Source: Mycoplasmatota bacterium
Lineage (GTDB): Bacteria > Bacillota_I > Bacilli_A > MAG-NZ
Assembly: GCA_018394315.1 (NCBI GenBank)
Contig: CP074575.1
Coordinates: 1,019,501 to 1,083,500 of the forward strand
Direction: 5' to 3'
DNA length: 64,000 nt
Below, in pieces: positions 47,544 through 56,115 of the stretch. Position numbers and translations under genes: made by a program. Numbering within the stretch: the stretch's first letter is position 1; every line of letters begins with the position of its first letter. The notes below the pieces were generated by a model that was not told the origin of the DNA, searched no databases, and saw only the letters and a list, made by a program, of their open reading frames with translations.

Positions 47544-48835
47544 TGAAGGTAGAAGATGTCAAAAATATTTCTGATATAATGAAGAAAGGATTAGTACTAA
47601 TAGTCGATGATAAAGTCGGTGTTGAAGATTCATCTGATAGAGTAAATGCTATCGTGACAAGCCTTGAACAGACGAGTCTTTTATTGATTAAATTGAGGAA
47701 TATTCCAGAACAAAAGACTGAATCATTCGCTAATTTGGCCTTCATTATTTTGGACTGGGAACTGAATCTGGATATTCCAGATGCTCCAGCTGGAGTAAAT
47801 CTTAAACAGGATGTAAAAACCGTTGATAAAGGGGAGATTATAAAGTTTATCGACGAAATTTCTAACAAGTATTTCATTCCAATCTTTATTTTTACAGGAC
47901 GTAGTAACAAGGAAATTGAAGACATTAAAAAGGACATAGTTAATACAAGTTCATTTTATAGTGAAACCAACATAGAGGAAAGTAATCTCTTTATTAAAAA
48001 TAAAGAAGAACTCCTGGAAGAAGGAGTGTTTGAAGTTTTCGACCAATGGTTAGTTGAAAATCCTGCAATATATTTAATGAAGGAGTATGAGAATACATTC
48101 TATAAATCAATACATAATTTTTATAGATCTATGGTAGAGTCTCATAAATCATGGCCAATAGTTGCTTATAACACCATACTTGAGGATAATATTGAACCTC
48201 TCCCTGCTATGAAGGAGTTCTTGAGTAAATGTATTACTGCGCATTCTGGTGACTTTTCATTTAACAAAGATTTTTTTAGTATAGAGCCAACAGATCAGAT
48301 TGAACAATTACAAAAAATATGGGAGAATATGAAGTTTATTACATATTCAGAAGAATATTTAGAAAATGTGGAATCTCAAACGTCAGGAGATATCTATGTG
48401 TTCAATGGTGAAGGAGGTGCCAGCAAAAGAAGGTATTTGATTAACATAACACCAGTATGTAACACTAGAAACGGCAAGATGCTCTATTTATTGGGTAAAC
48501 GTAAAAATAAAACGGAGGAAGATGGTCTCCACAACGGTTCTATAATCGACAGAGCAAACGAAAAGACAATTCCTAATCTGCTAGATCAGAAATTTATCTC
48601 ATTTGACTTTACAAAGTTTAATGTTTTCTTATTTGATGAAGGCTCAAATTTTAATAAAGTGACTATCCAAAAAAGAACTACAAAGAGAGTAGACGGAAAA
48701 CCTGTAGTACAACTAGATAACCAGGAATATGTTTTAGTTGGAAGACTTATGGAGCCATATCTCTCGACTTTACAAAGGGCTAATTCTAATTACATTAGTA
48801 GAATTGGAACTCCAAGGTTGCCCAAAGTTTCATAA
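47543..48835 (+). CDS. Receiver-domain protein, partner of the dual-GHKL kinase
   Basis: 430 residues; the ATG overlaps the kinase stop (TGATG). The first 140 residues read like a phosphoreceiver: GLVLIVDDKVG (acidic pair), FIILDWELN (phospho-Asp) and IPIFIFTGRSNK (Thr and following strand). The remaining 290 residues are unassigned; they could form the effector or DNA-binding part. The gene ends the operon and is followed by the cassette-end repeat. Restriction-like or signalling effector function is inferred only from context. Confidence 0.75.
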   Translation: MKVEDVKNISDIMKKGLVLIVDDKVGVEDSSDRVNAIVTSLEQTSLLLIKLRNIPEQKTESFANLAFIILDWELNLDIPDAPAGVNLKQDVKTVDKGEIIKFIDEISNKYFIPIFIFTGRSNKEIEDIKKDIVNTSSFYSETNIEESNLFIKNKEELLEEGVFEVFDQWLVENPAIYLMKEYENTFYKSIHNFYRSMVESHKSWPIVAYNTILEDNIEPLPAMKEFLSKCITAHSGDFSFNKDFFSIEPTDQIEQLQKIWENMKFITYSEEYLENVESQTSGDIYVFNGEGGASKRRYLINITPVCNTRNGKMLYLLGKRKNKTEEDGLHNGSIIDRANEKTIPNLLDQKFISFDFTKFNVFLFDEGSNFNKVTIQKRTTKRVDGKPVVQLDNQEYVLVGRLMEPYLSTLQRANSNYISRIGTPRLPKVS

Positions 48836-48940
48836 TCTTAATTTGAAAGCTCACCGATTAAACCTTAGAATATGACAATAATTTAGGAAGTTACATTTGT
48901 TATTAATCTATCATTAATATACATTTACTGTTATATTTAA

Positions 48941-49006
48941 AAATAATTGCTCTTATGCAATTATTTTTATGAGAGTAAGAATCCGTCACCTAAAAAGTAC
49001 AATGGG
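48941..49006 (+). repeat. Cassette-end repeat, copy B
   Basis: Terminator AAATAATTGC/GCAATTATTT, then GAGAGTAAGAATCCGTC...CTAAAAAGTACAATGG, matching copies A and C. Confidence 0.72.
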
Positions 49007-49088
49007 GGTAGGTAGAGGTCTTTTATGATGCAGCATTTCATTAAAGTGACGATTTTTACGCACGGTAAGTACTGATACTGATAGGATG

Positions 49089-49097
49089 TGATATAAT
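49089..49097 (+). promoter_or_regulatory. Extended -10 promoter of the NLR-like gene
   Basis: TGATATAAT at 49089-49097, about 67 bp before the start codon. Confidence 0.55.
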
Positions 49098-49163
49098 TTA
49101 GACAACAATTCTTGTAACTGTGGATGTTTGAATTTATTGTCTTATCAAGTAGGAGGAAGAACA

Positions 49164-51743
49164 ATGAATAAAAAATTAGAAATGCATGCTATGGTAGATG
49201 CAATAGAAAGGGATTTAATTTGCTATATAAGTGCAAAGGTTAATGACAAGAATGTCCCTGCAAAAATCATAAAAAAAATTAAAGAAAGATTAGGATATTA
49301 TAATCTGGAAGAGGGAGTATTATACTTGGATCTCCAGGACTTTATTGAGATAATAAATATTAATTCCAAAAGATTAGATTTCGATGAAGAAGAGATTAAG
49401 TATTTAAACAAGCATATAGTAAGAATCATACCTATAAGGAATAGAGTAATGCATCCTAGACCTCTAGAATTCGATGATTATCCTATTCTGAAAAATGTGT
49501 TTAATTGTGTTTCTATTTATATAAAAACTATTAAGTGGAAGTGTACAGAAAAAGTTATTAAGATAGTTTCAGATTCACCAAATGATTTACTTTCTCTAGA
49601 TTTTAGAGAAGTAAGTAAACAATCCGATATATTCGAGAACCTTCCACTTCCAGATTTTGATGATACAACCTATATTGGTAGAAGGAGAGAGAGAGCAGAA
49701 ATTAGGGAATTACTCTTGAATGATAGGGTATATGTTGTAACTGTTAAAGGTGAAGGAGGAATAGGAAAATCGGCCACTGTCTTAAAAACACTTTACGATC
49801 TACTAGATGATAGCGAGAATCCCTTTGAAGCAATAATTTGGAGTACACTTAAAACAGAACACTTAAATAATTCGGAATTTATAAAAATAAATGATGCTAT
49901 AAATTCTTTTGAATTATTACAATCCAATATCTCAAATGAGGTGATTAAAGACAGTAACCTAACAGAAGAAGAAAATATAATGAATTTTGTCAAAGAGTTT
50001 AACACCTTATTAGTAATAGATAACTTAGAAACATTGAATTCAGATGATGTAAGAGACTTTATTATTAGATTCACAGAGTACGGTAAAATTCTGATTACTT
50101 CAAGAATAGGATTAGGAGAACTTGAGAGACGATATAGTCTCGACACAATGAGTGATAATGATTCATTTGCGTACGCCACAGCCCTTCTTTCCTATCATAA
50201 TCTTGAGAGCATTTTTAGCAACGAGGAATTAAAACACCTAATTAAAGATGAACTATATTGCAATCCGCTTTCAATTAAGTGGTATGTGAGATCATTAGCC
50301 AATGGACTGGATCATAATGATGTTCTAAAAAATAAGATGGATGTAGTAAACTTTTGCATGTCAAATGTATATGAAGGTCTAAGTGAACTCTCGATGCTTG
50401 TACTATCGGTGTGTGTTATAGAGGATAGACCACTAAGTTACCCTAATATTACCTTTTTACTGGATATGAAATATGAGTTAGAATTTAAGATAAGAAGGTC
50501 TGTAAACGAACTAGACATCTCCAATTTCTTAGAATCGAGCAAGCTAAAAAGAGGAATAGTTAACTTAACTGCAATCGCAAGGAATTATTTAAGAATTAAC
50601 CATTTTCCGGACAAGAAACTGATAGAGAGAATAATTAGAAAACGTAAGAAACTCAGCAACTTAAAGCAAGAGATGGAAATTAAAAATATCCAAGACAGGT
50701 ATAATCCCAAATCTCTTATGTCGTTTGATAAAGAAAACAATTTAGTTGCGGGATGGTACTTATTTCGTGCTATAGAATGTAAAGAAAGCTCTGATTGGGA
50801 ACAAGCTTTTGAGTACGTAGAGATGGCAAAAAAAATCTCACCAAAATATTTTGAATCGTATAAAATCTCAGCATATTTATTGTCGTGTAAGGGTGACAAA
50901 AACGCCAATACGGAATACAAGACAGCTTATGACCTATGCACAACTGACGATGAGAGGGTCACGATACTAGCACTTTGGGCATCTCATTCTCTTGAAAGAG
51001 AGGACAGACATGAAGCCTTAAGGATGATAAATGAAGCTGAACGAATTGATGGTTCAAATTATCACATAAAACTAGACAAAGTTAAAATGTTGAGTAACCT
51101 GGGTAAATATGACGAGGCCATTAGCATATTGGAAAATATAGATATAAGTAAATTATCTACTCTAAAATACAAGAATATTTACTATACTAGATATGCAGAT
51201 GTTTATAGAAGAAGATCAGAGAGAATAGAGTTCAAATATTTCGATGGAAGATTTTCTCTTTTGCAAAAAGCTTATGATGTACTAGAAAAATCTCCTGGTT
51301 CAGATTTTAGGCTCGCAAACATGAAAATAAGGATTCTTCAATTGATTTCTGAGTATTCTACAAGGGAAGAAGCAATGGAATTTTTATTAGAGAAAATTTC
51401 TAGTGATGAGATAGAACTATATAGCCACTCAAAATTCGACAAGTTTATCAAATCCTTTAGAAGCAGAGTTGTTAATATTGATAACGAAGAATTGAAGAAT
51501 CAGTTAAAAAGATATTTAGTAGACTATAATGAAAAAGCCACAGCGGTTAAAGAGAAGGATGAAGGAATCGTTGTATTTATGAAAGATAATTATGGATTTG
51601 TAAAAAACGCATCATTAAAGAGAGGATTGTATTTTACCTTACCAAGGAAGTTAAGTTTGAGGTTGGGTGATAGAGTAAAATTCCAGATACGAGATAGTTC
51701 TAAAGGACAACCTGCAGCAAGGATTCTTGATAAGATAGCCTAA
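49164..51743 (+). CDS. NLR-like STAND NTPase: HEPN - NB-ARC - TPR - cold-shock-like
   Basis: 859 residues from the ATG at 49164 (AGGAGG upstream). Residues 1-135 are helical with IRNRVMHPRP, an R-x4-H motif (R92, H97) as in HEPN/Swt1-type ribonuclease domains. The NTPase has P-loop GEGGIGKSA (196-204), Walker B LLVIDNLETL and the ILITSR sensor, typical of NB-ARC/AP-ATPases. Then come a winged-helix-like part and TPR-like helical repeats (YLFRAIECKESSDWEQAFEYVEMAKKISP). The last about 65 residues (GIVVFMKDNYGFVKN ... LRLGDRVKFQIRD) resemble a cold-shock/OB domain. It is a single-gene cassette in a defence-like region, so an antiphage sensor that cuts RNA is a reasonable hypothesis. Confidence 0.8.
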   Translation: MNKKLEMHAMVDAIERDLICYISAKVNDKNVPAKIIKKIKERLGYYNLEEGVLYLDLQDFIEIININSKRLDFDEEEIKYLNKHIVRIIPIRNRVMHPRPLEFDDYPILKNVFNCVSIYIKTIKWKCTEKVIKIVSDSPNDLLSLDFREVSKQSDIFENLPLPDFDDTTYIGRRRERAEIRELLLNDRVYVVTVKGEGGIGKSATVLKTLYDLLDDSENPFEAIIWSTLKTEHLNNSEFIKINDAINSFELLQSNISNEVIKDSNLTEEENIMNFVKEFNTLLVIDNLETLNSDDVRDFIIRFTEYGKILITSRIGLGELERRYSLDTMSDNDSFAYATALLSYHNLESIFSNEELKHLIKDELYCNPLSIKWYVRSLANGLDHNDVLKNKMDVVNFCMSNVYEGLSELSMLVLSVCVIEDRPLSYPNITFLLDMKYELEFKIRRSVNELDISNFLESSKLKRGIVNLTAIARNYLRINHFPDKKLIERIIRKRKKLSNLKQEMEIKNIQDRYNPKSLMSFDKENNLVAGWYLFRAIECKESSDWEQAFEYVEMAKKISPKYFESYKISAYLLSCKGDKNANTEYKTAYDLCTTDDERVTILALWASHSLEREDRHEALRMINEAERIDGSNYHIKLDKVKMLSNLGKYDEAISILENIDISKLSTLKYKNIYYTRYADVYRRRSERIEFKYFDGRFSLLQKAYDVLEKSPGSDFRLANMKIRILQLISEYSTREEAMEFLLEKISSDEIELYSHSKFDKFIKSFRSRVVNIDNEELKNQLKRYLVDYNEKATAVKEKDEGIVVFMKDNYGFVKNASLKRGLYFTLPRKLSLRLGDRVKFQIRDSSKGQPAARILDKIA

Positions 51744-51827
51744 CTAATAAATTCATTCTCGTAGCATAGGCAGTTAGTATAGGTATTATGGGTTAAGAAT
51801 TTATCTGTTTCATATTCAAATTTATAA

Positions 51828-51893
51828 AATAATCGAAATAAATTCGATTATTTTTTTTGAGAGTAAGTTTCTGTCGCTCTAAAACGTATAATG
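51828..51893 (+). repeat. Cassette-end repeat, copy C
   Basis: Terminator AATAATCGAA/TTCGATTATT plus eight T, then GAGAGTAAGTTTCTGTC...CTAAAACGTATAATG, matching A and B. It lies about 125 bp before attR. Confidence 0.72.
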
Positions 51894-52017
51894 TGGTTAG
51901 ATTTATATAAAAACACTTGTGGACGTTCTTTGAAAAAATCCATATTGAAGTAAGTAATAATGATTTTTTGTAAGTATTTTACTTCAAGAGATATAGTTTG
52001 CATATGATATTTCTCAA

Positions 52018-52047
52018 ACGGGGGTTCGACTCCCCCCAACTCCACCA
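52018..52047 (+). repeat. attR (copy of the ssrA 3' end)
   Basis: 30 bp identical to 23567-23596, including the T-arm and CCA of tmRNA, with no tmRNA body upstream. Confidence 0.93.
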
Positions 52048-52055
52048 ATGAAATT

Positions 52056-53533
52056 TGAAATGGCTTCCAAAAGTTGGAGAAATGGTATAATTAATTACCT
52101 ACTCTGATGAAGGGAGCTTTTATTATGCGTTATACATTAAAAGAGAAGTTAAAAATGTGTATTGAACATGTAGAAGAACATAAGTCATTGTCACATGTGT
52201 CTGAGAGATACAACAACTATGATTTGAGTAGTTTGAAGTATTTAGTGGCTTTATACAAGACGTATGGAGAGAAGCCATTTATACAAAGAAAGATAAGATC
52301 ATATAGAAGAGATACTAAATTGTTGGCTATTGGAAGAGTAGAAACAGGAGAATCGATAAGACGTGTAGCTCTAGATTTTGAATTACTTGATCCAAGTATA
52401 TTAGGAGATTGGGTAAAGGTATATAGAACAAAAGGTAAGGAAGCAATAAAGGATACTCACTCTAGAAAAGCGTACATGTCAGAAGAAGAAAGAAATAAGT
52501 ATAAAGTGGATAAAGCGTTGAAAGAGGAAAACGAAAGACTGAGAGCTGAGATAGAATACTTAAAAAAGTCGCAGTCCTTAATTCAAAAGCTAAAAAAAGT
52601 GACTAATAGAGAAAAGGCAGCTATTGTCACTGAATTAAGGAAAGATTTTAGTTTAAAGGTCCTTTTGGATGTAACGGGAATGGCGTCATCTGTTTATTAC
52701 TACAACGTGAATAAAATAAAAGAAAACAAAGATAACTACATAGAGATAAAAGAAGAGATTGATTACCTATACTTGATAAAGCACAAGAAACGTATGGGAT
52801 ATCAACGAATATATATCGAATTACAGAAACTAGGATATCGTATAGGTAAGAACAAAGTGTTAGAAATAATGAGAGAAAAAGGATATCTTAAGAAGAAAGC
52901 TAAGAAATGGAGAAAATACAATTCATATGAAGGAATAGTAGGAAAACTATTTCCAAACGAAATGAATCAGGAATTCACTACAAGTCGACCATACGAAAAA
53001 GCAGGGACAGATATCACAATGTTTCCAATGGAAGAGGAATCAGTATACCTTTCTCCAGTAATTGATTTTCATTCAAGAGAAGTGTTATCATATACAGTAG
53101 GTACGAATGCAAAGATGGATAAAATTGATTCAATGATGAAGGAACTAAAAGCAAATCATTCAGTAAGAGTAAAAGGTATGATAATTCAACCCGATCAAGG
53201 CATACAATATCAAAATTCAAGGTACAGAGAAATGGTTCAAAGTTTAGGAATGAAACAATCGATGAGTCGAAAAGGAAATTGTTTAGATAATTCACCAACT
53301 GAAAACTTCTTTGGAAGAATGAAAGAAGAGATGTGGAATGGGTGTCAAGAACAGTACAAAGATGCCAATGAATTAATGAGTACTATACACGAATATATAG
53401 ATTATTACAATAACACAAGAATAGTAACTAGACACAAGATGAGTCCAGTAAACTATAGAAATGAGTATTTTAAAGAAGCAAATATGGTGGGGGGTTAATC
53501 AAAATCATCTCCAATATTTGAAAGCCACTTCAG
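52056..53533 (+). mobile_element. IS3-family insertion sequence
   Basis: Imperfect terminal repeats start TGAAATGGCTTCCAAAAGTT (52056) and, on the opposite strand, TGAAGTGGCTTTCAAATATT (53533). The element is 1478 bp, with one long transposase gene. The 3-bp flanks (att, gta) do not match. It lies eight bases outside attR and cuts off the front of the relic at 53534. Confidence 0.88.
52125..53498 (+). CDS. IS3-family transposase in one continuous frame
   Basis: About 457 residues from the ATG at 52125 (MRYTLKEKLKM). The N-terminal part is the OrfA-like helix-turn-helix and Leu/Glu-rich coiled coil (LKEENERLRAEIEYLKK); the rest is the OrfB rve integrase domain with GTDITMFPMEE, IIQPDQGIQYQN and SPTENFFGRMKEEMW (the D, D and E). 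IS3 elements usually make this product by frameshifting between two frames; here it is one frame. Confidence 0.93.
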   Translation: MRYTLKEKLKMCIEHVEEHKSLSHVSERYNNYDLSSLKYLVALYKTYGEKPFIQRKIRSYRRDTKLLAIGRVETGESIRRVALDFELLDPSILGDWVKVYRTKGKEAIKDTHSRKAYMSEEERNKYKVDKALKEENERLRAEIEYLKKSQSLIQKLKKVTNREKAAIVTELRKDFSLKVLLDVTGMASSVYYYNVNKIKENKDNYIEIKEEIDYLYLIKHKKRMGYQRIYIELQKLGYRIGKNKVLEIMREKGYLKKKAKKWRKYNSYEGIVGKLFPNEMNQEFTTSRPYEKAGTDITMFPMEEESVYLSPVIDFHSREVLSYTVGTNAKMDKIDSMMKELKANHSVRVKGMIIQPDQGIQYQNSRYREMVQSLGMKQSMSRKGNCLDNSPTENFFGRMKEEMWNGCQEQYKDANELMSTIHEYIDYYNNTRIVTRHKMSPVNYRNEYFKEANMVGG

Positions 53534-53691
53534 TATAGAGCATTCTACAAATCTGCAGACAATAGAAAGAGATAGAATTAAGAATATGCTTTGTGAAAAG
53601 GCAGGTCTTAAGCTTGTTAGAATTAGTAACGATTATGTAAGATGATATGAGCATGTCAAACGAGTAATAATGGATCTTTTGAGAAAGTAAT
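53534..53691 (+). pseudogene. Relic C-terminus, DUF2726-like
   Basis: The frame reads ...LQTIERDRIKNMLCEKAGLKLVRISNDYVR, a TGA, then YEHVKRVIMDLLRK and TAA. The pattern (EAGxxLxRI) resembles the end of DUF2726-type nuclease domains. The front was lost at the IS3 element and the TGA probably replaced a Trp codon. Confidence 0.5.
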
Positions 53692-53799
53692 TATTTAAAT
53701 TGAGAATAAAGTTATTGTCATTTCTTTATATATGTAGAATATTGTATTATAATGAGATATCCATTTATTTTCCAGACAGTTATGTGAGGGGGGACTACA

Positions 53800-55371
53800 A
53801 TGATAAAAACATATGATTTTGCTAGAAATAATGAAGACATAAAGAATAAACCTTTTTGTATGAATTGGCCTGTAGTTTATATTATTGAAGATGGAACCTC
53901 TGTATATATAGGCGAAACCAATAATTTTTATAATAGAACTAACACGCATTCTTTAGATGATGAAAAGAAACATCTGAAAAGAATTCATATGATAACAAAA
54001 AATGATTTTAATTCCTCTGTAATTGCTGATATTGAATCATTTTTGATACGTCATTTTGATGCCGATAATCAAATGGTAGTACTAAATAAAAACGGAGGAA
54101 GAGGAAACTTATTATATTATCAGAAGGAATTCTATTATTCTAAGATTCCATCTATATGGGAAAGATTACTGAAGAAGAGATTAGTGACTCATGATTTGGT
54201 TCAAATAGAAAATTCGGATTTGTTCAAATACTCTCCGTATACATCTCTTAGTGATGATCAGTTAGCTATTAGCGAAATGATTATCGATTATATTAAGACA
54301 AAAGAAGAATCGATTAGTATCATTGATGGATTGCCTGGTACTGGAAAGACTGTACTTGCTATGTATTTGCTAAAGTTATTATCCTTATATGATTCTCTAA
54401 CAGCGGATGATATTGCTCTTGTAGTGCCAATGTCATCATTGAGATCAACACTTAAGTCAGTTGTAAAGACAGTTAAAGGACTAAAAGCTTCAATGGTTAT
54501 TGGACCTGCTGATGTAGTGAAAAAAAATTATAAGATACTTATTGTGGATGAAGCTCATCGACTTAGAAGAAGAGTAAATATAACTAATTATGGATCCTTT
54601 GATAAAGTAAATAAAAATTTGGAATTGGATAAGAATGAGGGGAATGAGCTAGATTGGATAATGAAGAGTAGTAGGCACCAAATTTTGTTTTATGATGAGA
54701 ATCAGTCAGTTAGACCGAGTGATGTTATAGTTGAGGATTTTTATAAAGTAAAAGAGCTAGCTACTGTCTATACATTGGAGTCTCAACACCGAGTTGCTGC
54801 TGGTATAAACTATGTTAATTATATAAAGAATATATTTACTAATATGCAAAATGGAATAGTTCATTTTGATAACTATGATTCTCTGATAATTGATGACTTC
54901 TCTTATTTGGTTGAATTGATTAACAATAAAGATAAGGAAGTTGGTTTATCGCGTGTAGTATCTGGATACTCCTTTGAGTGGGTGTCAAAAAGAGATAAAT
55001 CATTGAGTGATATCACACTTGATGGCATATCGATGCAATGGAATACTACTGCGAGTAATTGGGTAAACAGTAAAAATGCGTTAGAGGAAGTTGGATGTAT
55101 ACATACTGTTCAGGGATATGACTTAAACTATATAGGTTTAATTATAGGAAAAGATATAGATTATGATTTTGAGTTGAAAAAGTTTATAGTTGATAGAGAC
55201 CAGTATTTTGATATAAAAGGGAAGGCTACTATAGATAGTGAGGAGCAACTCCTAGAATATATTAGAAACATTTACATTACTCTCTCAACAAGAGCAATTA
55301 AAGGAATATATTTTTATATTTGTAATGATAACATGAAAAAATATATGCAACAGTACTTCGATACAAAATAG
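53800..55371 (+). CDS. GIY-YIG nuclease fused to a DUF2075 helicase-like ATPase
   Basis: 523 residues. The N-terminal 100 residues form a GIY-YIG nuclease: VVYIIEDGTSVYIGETNNFYNR, and a later Glu in DIESFLIRHF. From about 165 a superfamily 1-like P-loop domain follows: GLPGTGKTVLA (Walker A), ILIVDEAHRLRR (Walker B), ESQHR and HTVQGYDLNYIGLIIGKD near the end, typical of DUF2075. Both modules look intact. It sits nine bases before a MazG-like gene, so the two are probably co-translated. A nucleic-acid-cleaving defence role is inferred from the domains and the setting. Confidence 0.85.
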   Translation: MIKTYDFARNNEDIKNKPFCMNWPVVYIIEDGTSVYIGETNNFYNRTNTHSLDDEKKHLKRIHMITKNDFNSSVIADIESFLIRHFDADNQMVVLNKNGGRGNLLYYQKEFYYSKIPSIWERLLKKRLVTHDLVQIENSDLFKYSPYTSLSDDQLAISEMIIDYIKTKEESISIIDGLPGTGKTVLAMYLLKLLSLYDSLTADDIALVVPMSSLRSTLKSVVKTVKGLKASMVIGPADVVKKNYKILIVDEAHRLRRRVNITNYGSFDKVNKNLELDKNEGNELDWIMKSSRHQILFYDENQSVRPSDVIVEDFYKVKELATVYTLESQHRVAAGINYVNYIKNIFTNMQNGIVHFDNYDSLIIDDFSYLVELINNKDKEVGLSRVVSGYSFEWVSKRDKSLSDITLDGISMQWNTTASNWVNSKNALEEVGCIHTVQGYDLNYIGLIIGKDIDYDFELKKFIVDRDQYFDIKGKATIDSEEQLLEYIRNIYITLSTRAIKGIYFYICNDNMKKYMQQYFDTK

Positions 55372-55379
55372 GAGGAATT

Positions 55380-55706
55380 ATGAAAAACATAGAAGAATTA
55401 ACTCAACTCCTAGTCAAGTTTAGAGATGATAGGGATTGGAAACAATTTCATACACCAGAGAATCTATCTAAGAGTATAATGCTTGAAGCTGCTGAACTTC
55501 TAGAAAATTTTCAGTGGCAATGTGAGTCAGACGACTTAGATAACATTAAAGAAGAGATAGCGGATATTTTTGGATATTTGCTTCTACTTTGTAACCACTA
55601 TGACCTAAACTTAATTGAAATAACAAAATCAAAAATCAATCAAAACTCTGAAAAGTATCCGGTAGATAAATCTTATGGGATAAGCACGAAGTATAATAGA
55701 CTATAA
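55380..55706 (+). CDS. MazG-like nucleotide pyrophosphohydrolase
   Basis: 108 residues. EAAELLENFQW and EEIADIFGYLLLL give the ExxE...ExxD metal-binding pattern of all-alpha NTP pyrophosphatases; the N-terminus (LVKFRDDRDWKQFHTPENLSKS) is typical of the short MazG-like group. These enzymes hydrolyse nucleotide triphosphates. Pairing with the DUF2075 protein suggests a shared function. AGGAGG precedes the ATG. Confidence 0.88.
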   Translation: MKNIEELTQLLVKFRDDRDWKQFHTPENLSKSIMLEAAELLENFQWQCESDDLDNIKEEIADIFGYLLLLCNHYDLNLIEITKSKINQNSEKYPVDKSYGISTKYNRL

Positions 55707-55730
55707 TAAAAGTGATTCTGCTAATTAGGC

Positions 55731-55769
55731 AGTTGTGGTTATTTAGTGCAATGCCCCAGCTCTGCCAAT
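55731..55769 (+). repeat. Degenerate attachment-site-like repeat, copy 1
   Basis: AGTTGTGGTTATTTA, five bases, then ATGCCCCAGCTCTGCCA. It matches 58661-58698 at the first 15 bases and at ATGCCCCAGC. CCCCAGCTCTGCCA resembles the ssrA end CCCCAACTCCACCA (11 of 14). Confidence 0.6.
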
Positions 55770-56115
55770 AATAATCACATAAATTCTGATCGATAGTTGG
55801 AATTATTATATATAAATAAATAGCCACTAAATACTGTATTTACAGAAATTATTGGCTATTTTCTTATCCCTTATATATTATAAACTAAAATTTATCTGTT
55901 ATGTTGACATTGAGTTGTATTGTACTCAAATAAGAATGATATTCATCGTATTTCTGTACTCATATCTACTTATAGTATATAATGAAGTGAGAAAGAAAGT
56001 TATGAATTTTGTTAAAAAAAACATAGCTCATGTGAGTACTATTTAGTTTGATCTTATAGTGGAATACATATAGATTTAGATGAACCTATTACAATTAAAT
56101 GAAAGGAAGAAAAAA
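55770..56115. other. Intergenic region without a supported gene
   Basis: AT-rich; a 64-codon open frame exists but has no ribosome site and an atypical composition. GAAAGGAAG at its end serves the next gene. Confidence 0.4.

Larger units (their letters stand above)
23567..52047. mobile_element. 28.4-kb element integrated at the 3' end of ssrA
   Basis: Two identical 30-bp copies of the ssrA 3' end bound the region, and a tyrosine recombinase gene lies 30 bases inside the left copy. Contents in order: integrase, repressor and divergent promoter, early genes, orphan methylase, replication protein, iterons, membrane/surface operon ending in a Zot-like ATPase, then defence-like cargo with an internal IS6-family element. 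There is no head, tail, terminase, relaxase or conjugation gene that I can recognise. It is best described as a temperate plasmid- or inovirus-like element carrying a defence island. Confidence 0.88.

Noticed and set aside
47491-47937. Minus-strand 148-codon frame opposite the receiver gene
   Set aside because: Antisense to a gene with conserved receiver motifs; no ribosome site.
53631-53660. TGA in place of a Trp codon, suggesting UGA = Trp
   Set aside because: UGA ends several clearly functional genes in this window and TGG is used for Trp; the site lies in a relic.
55852-56046. 64-codon open frame before the beta-lactamase-fold gene
   Set aside because: No ribosome site, poor composition and no recognisable protein features.
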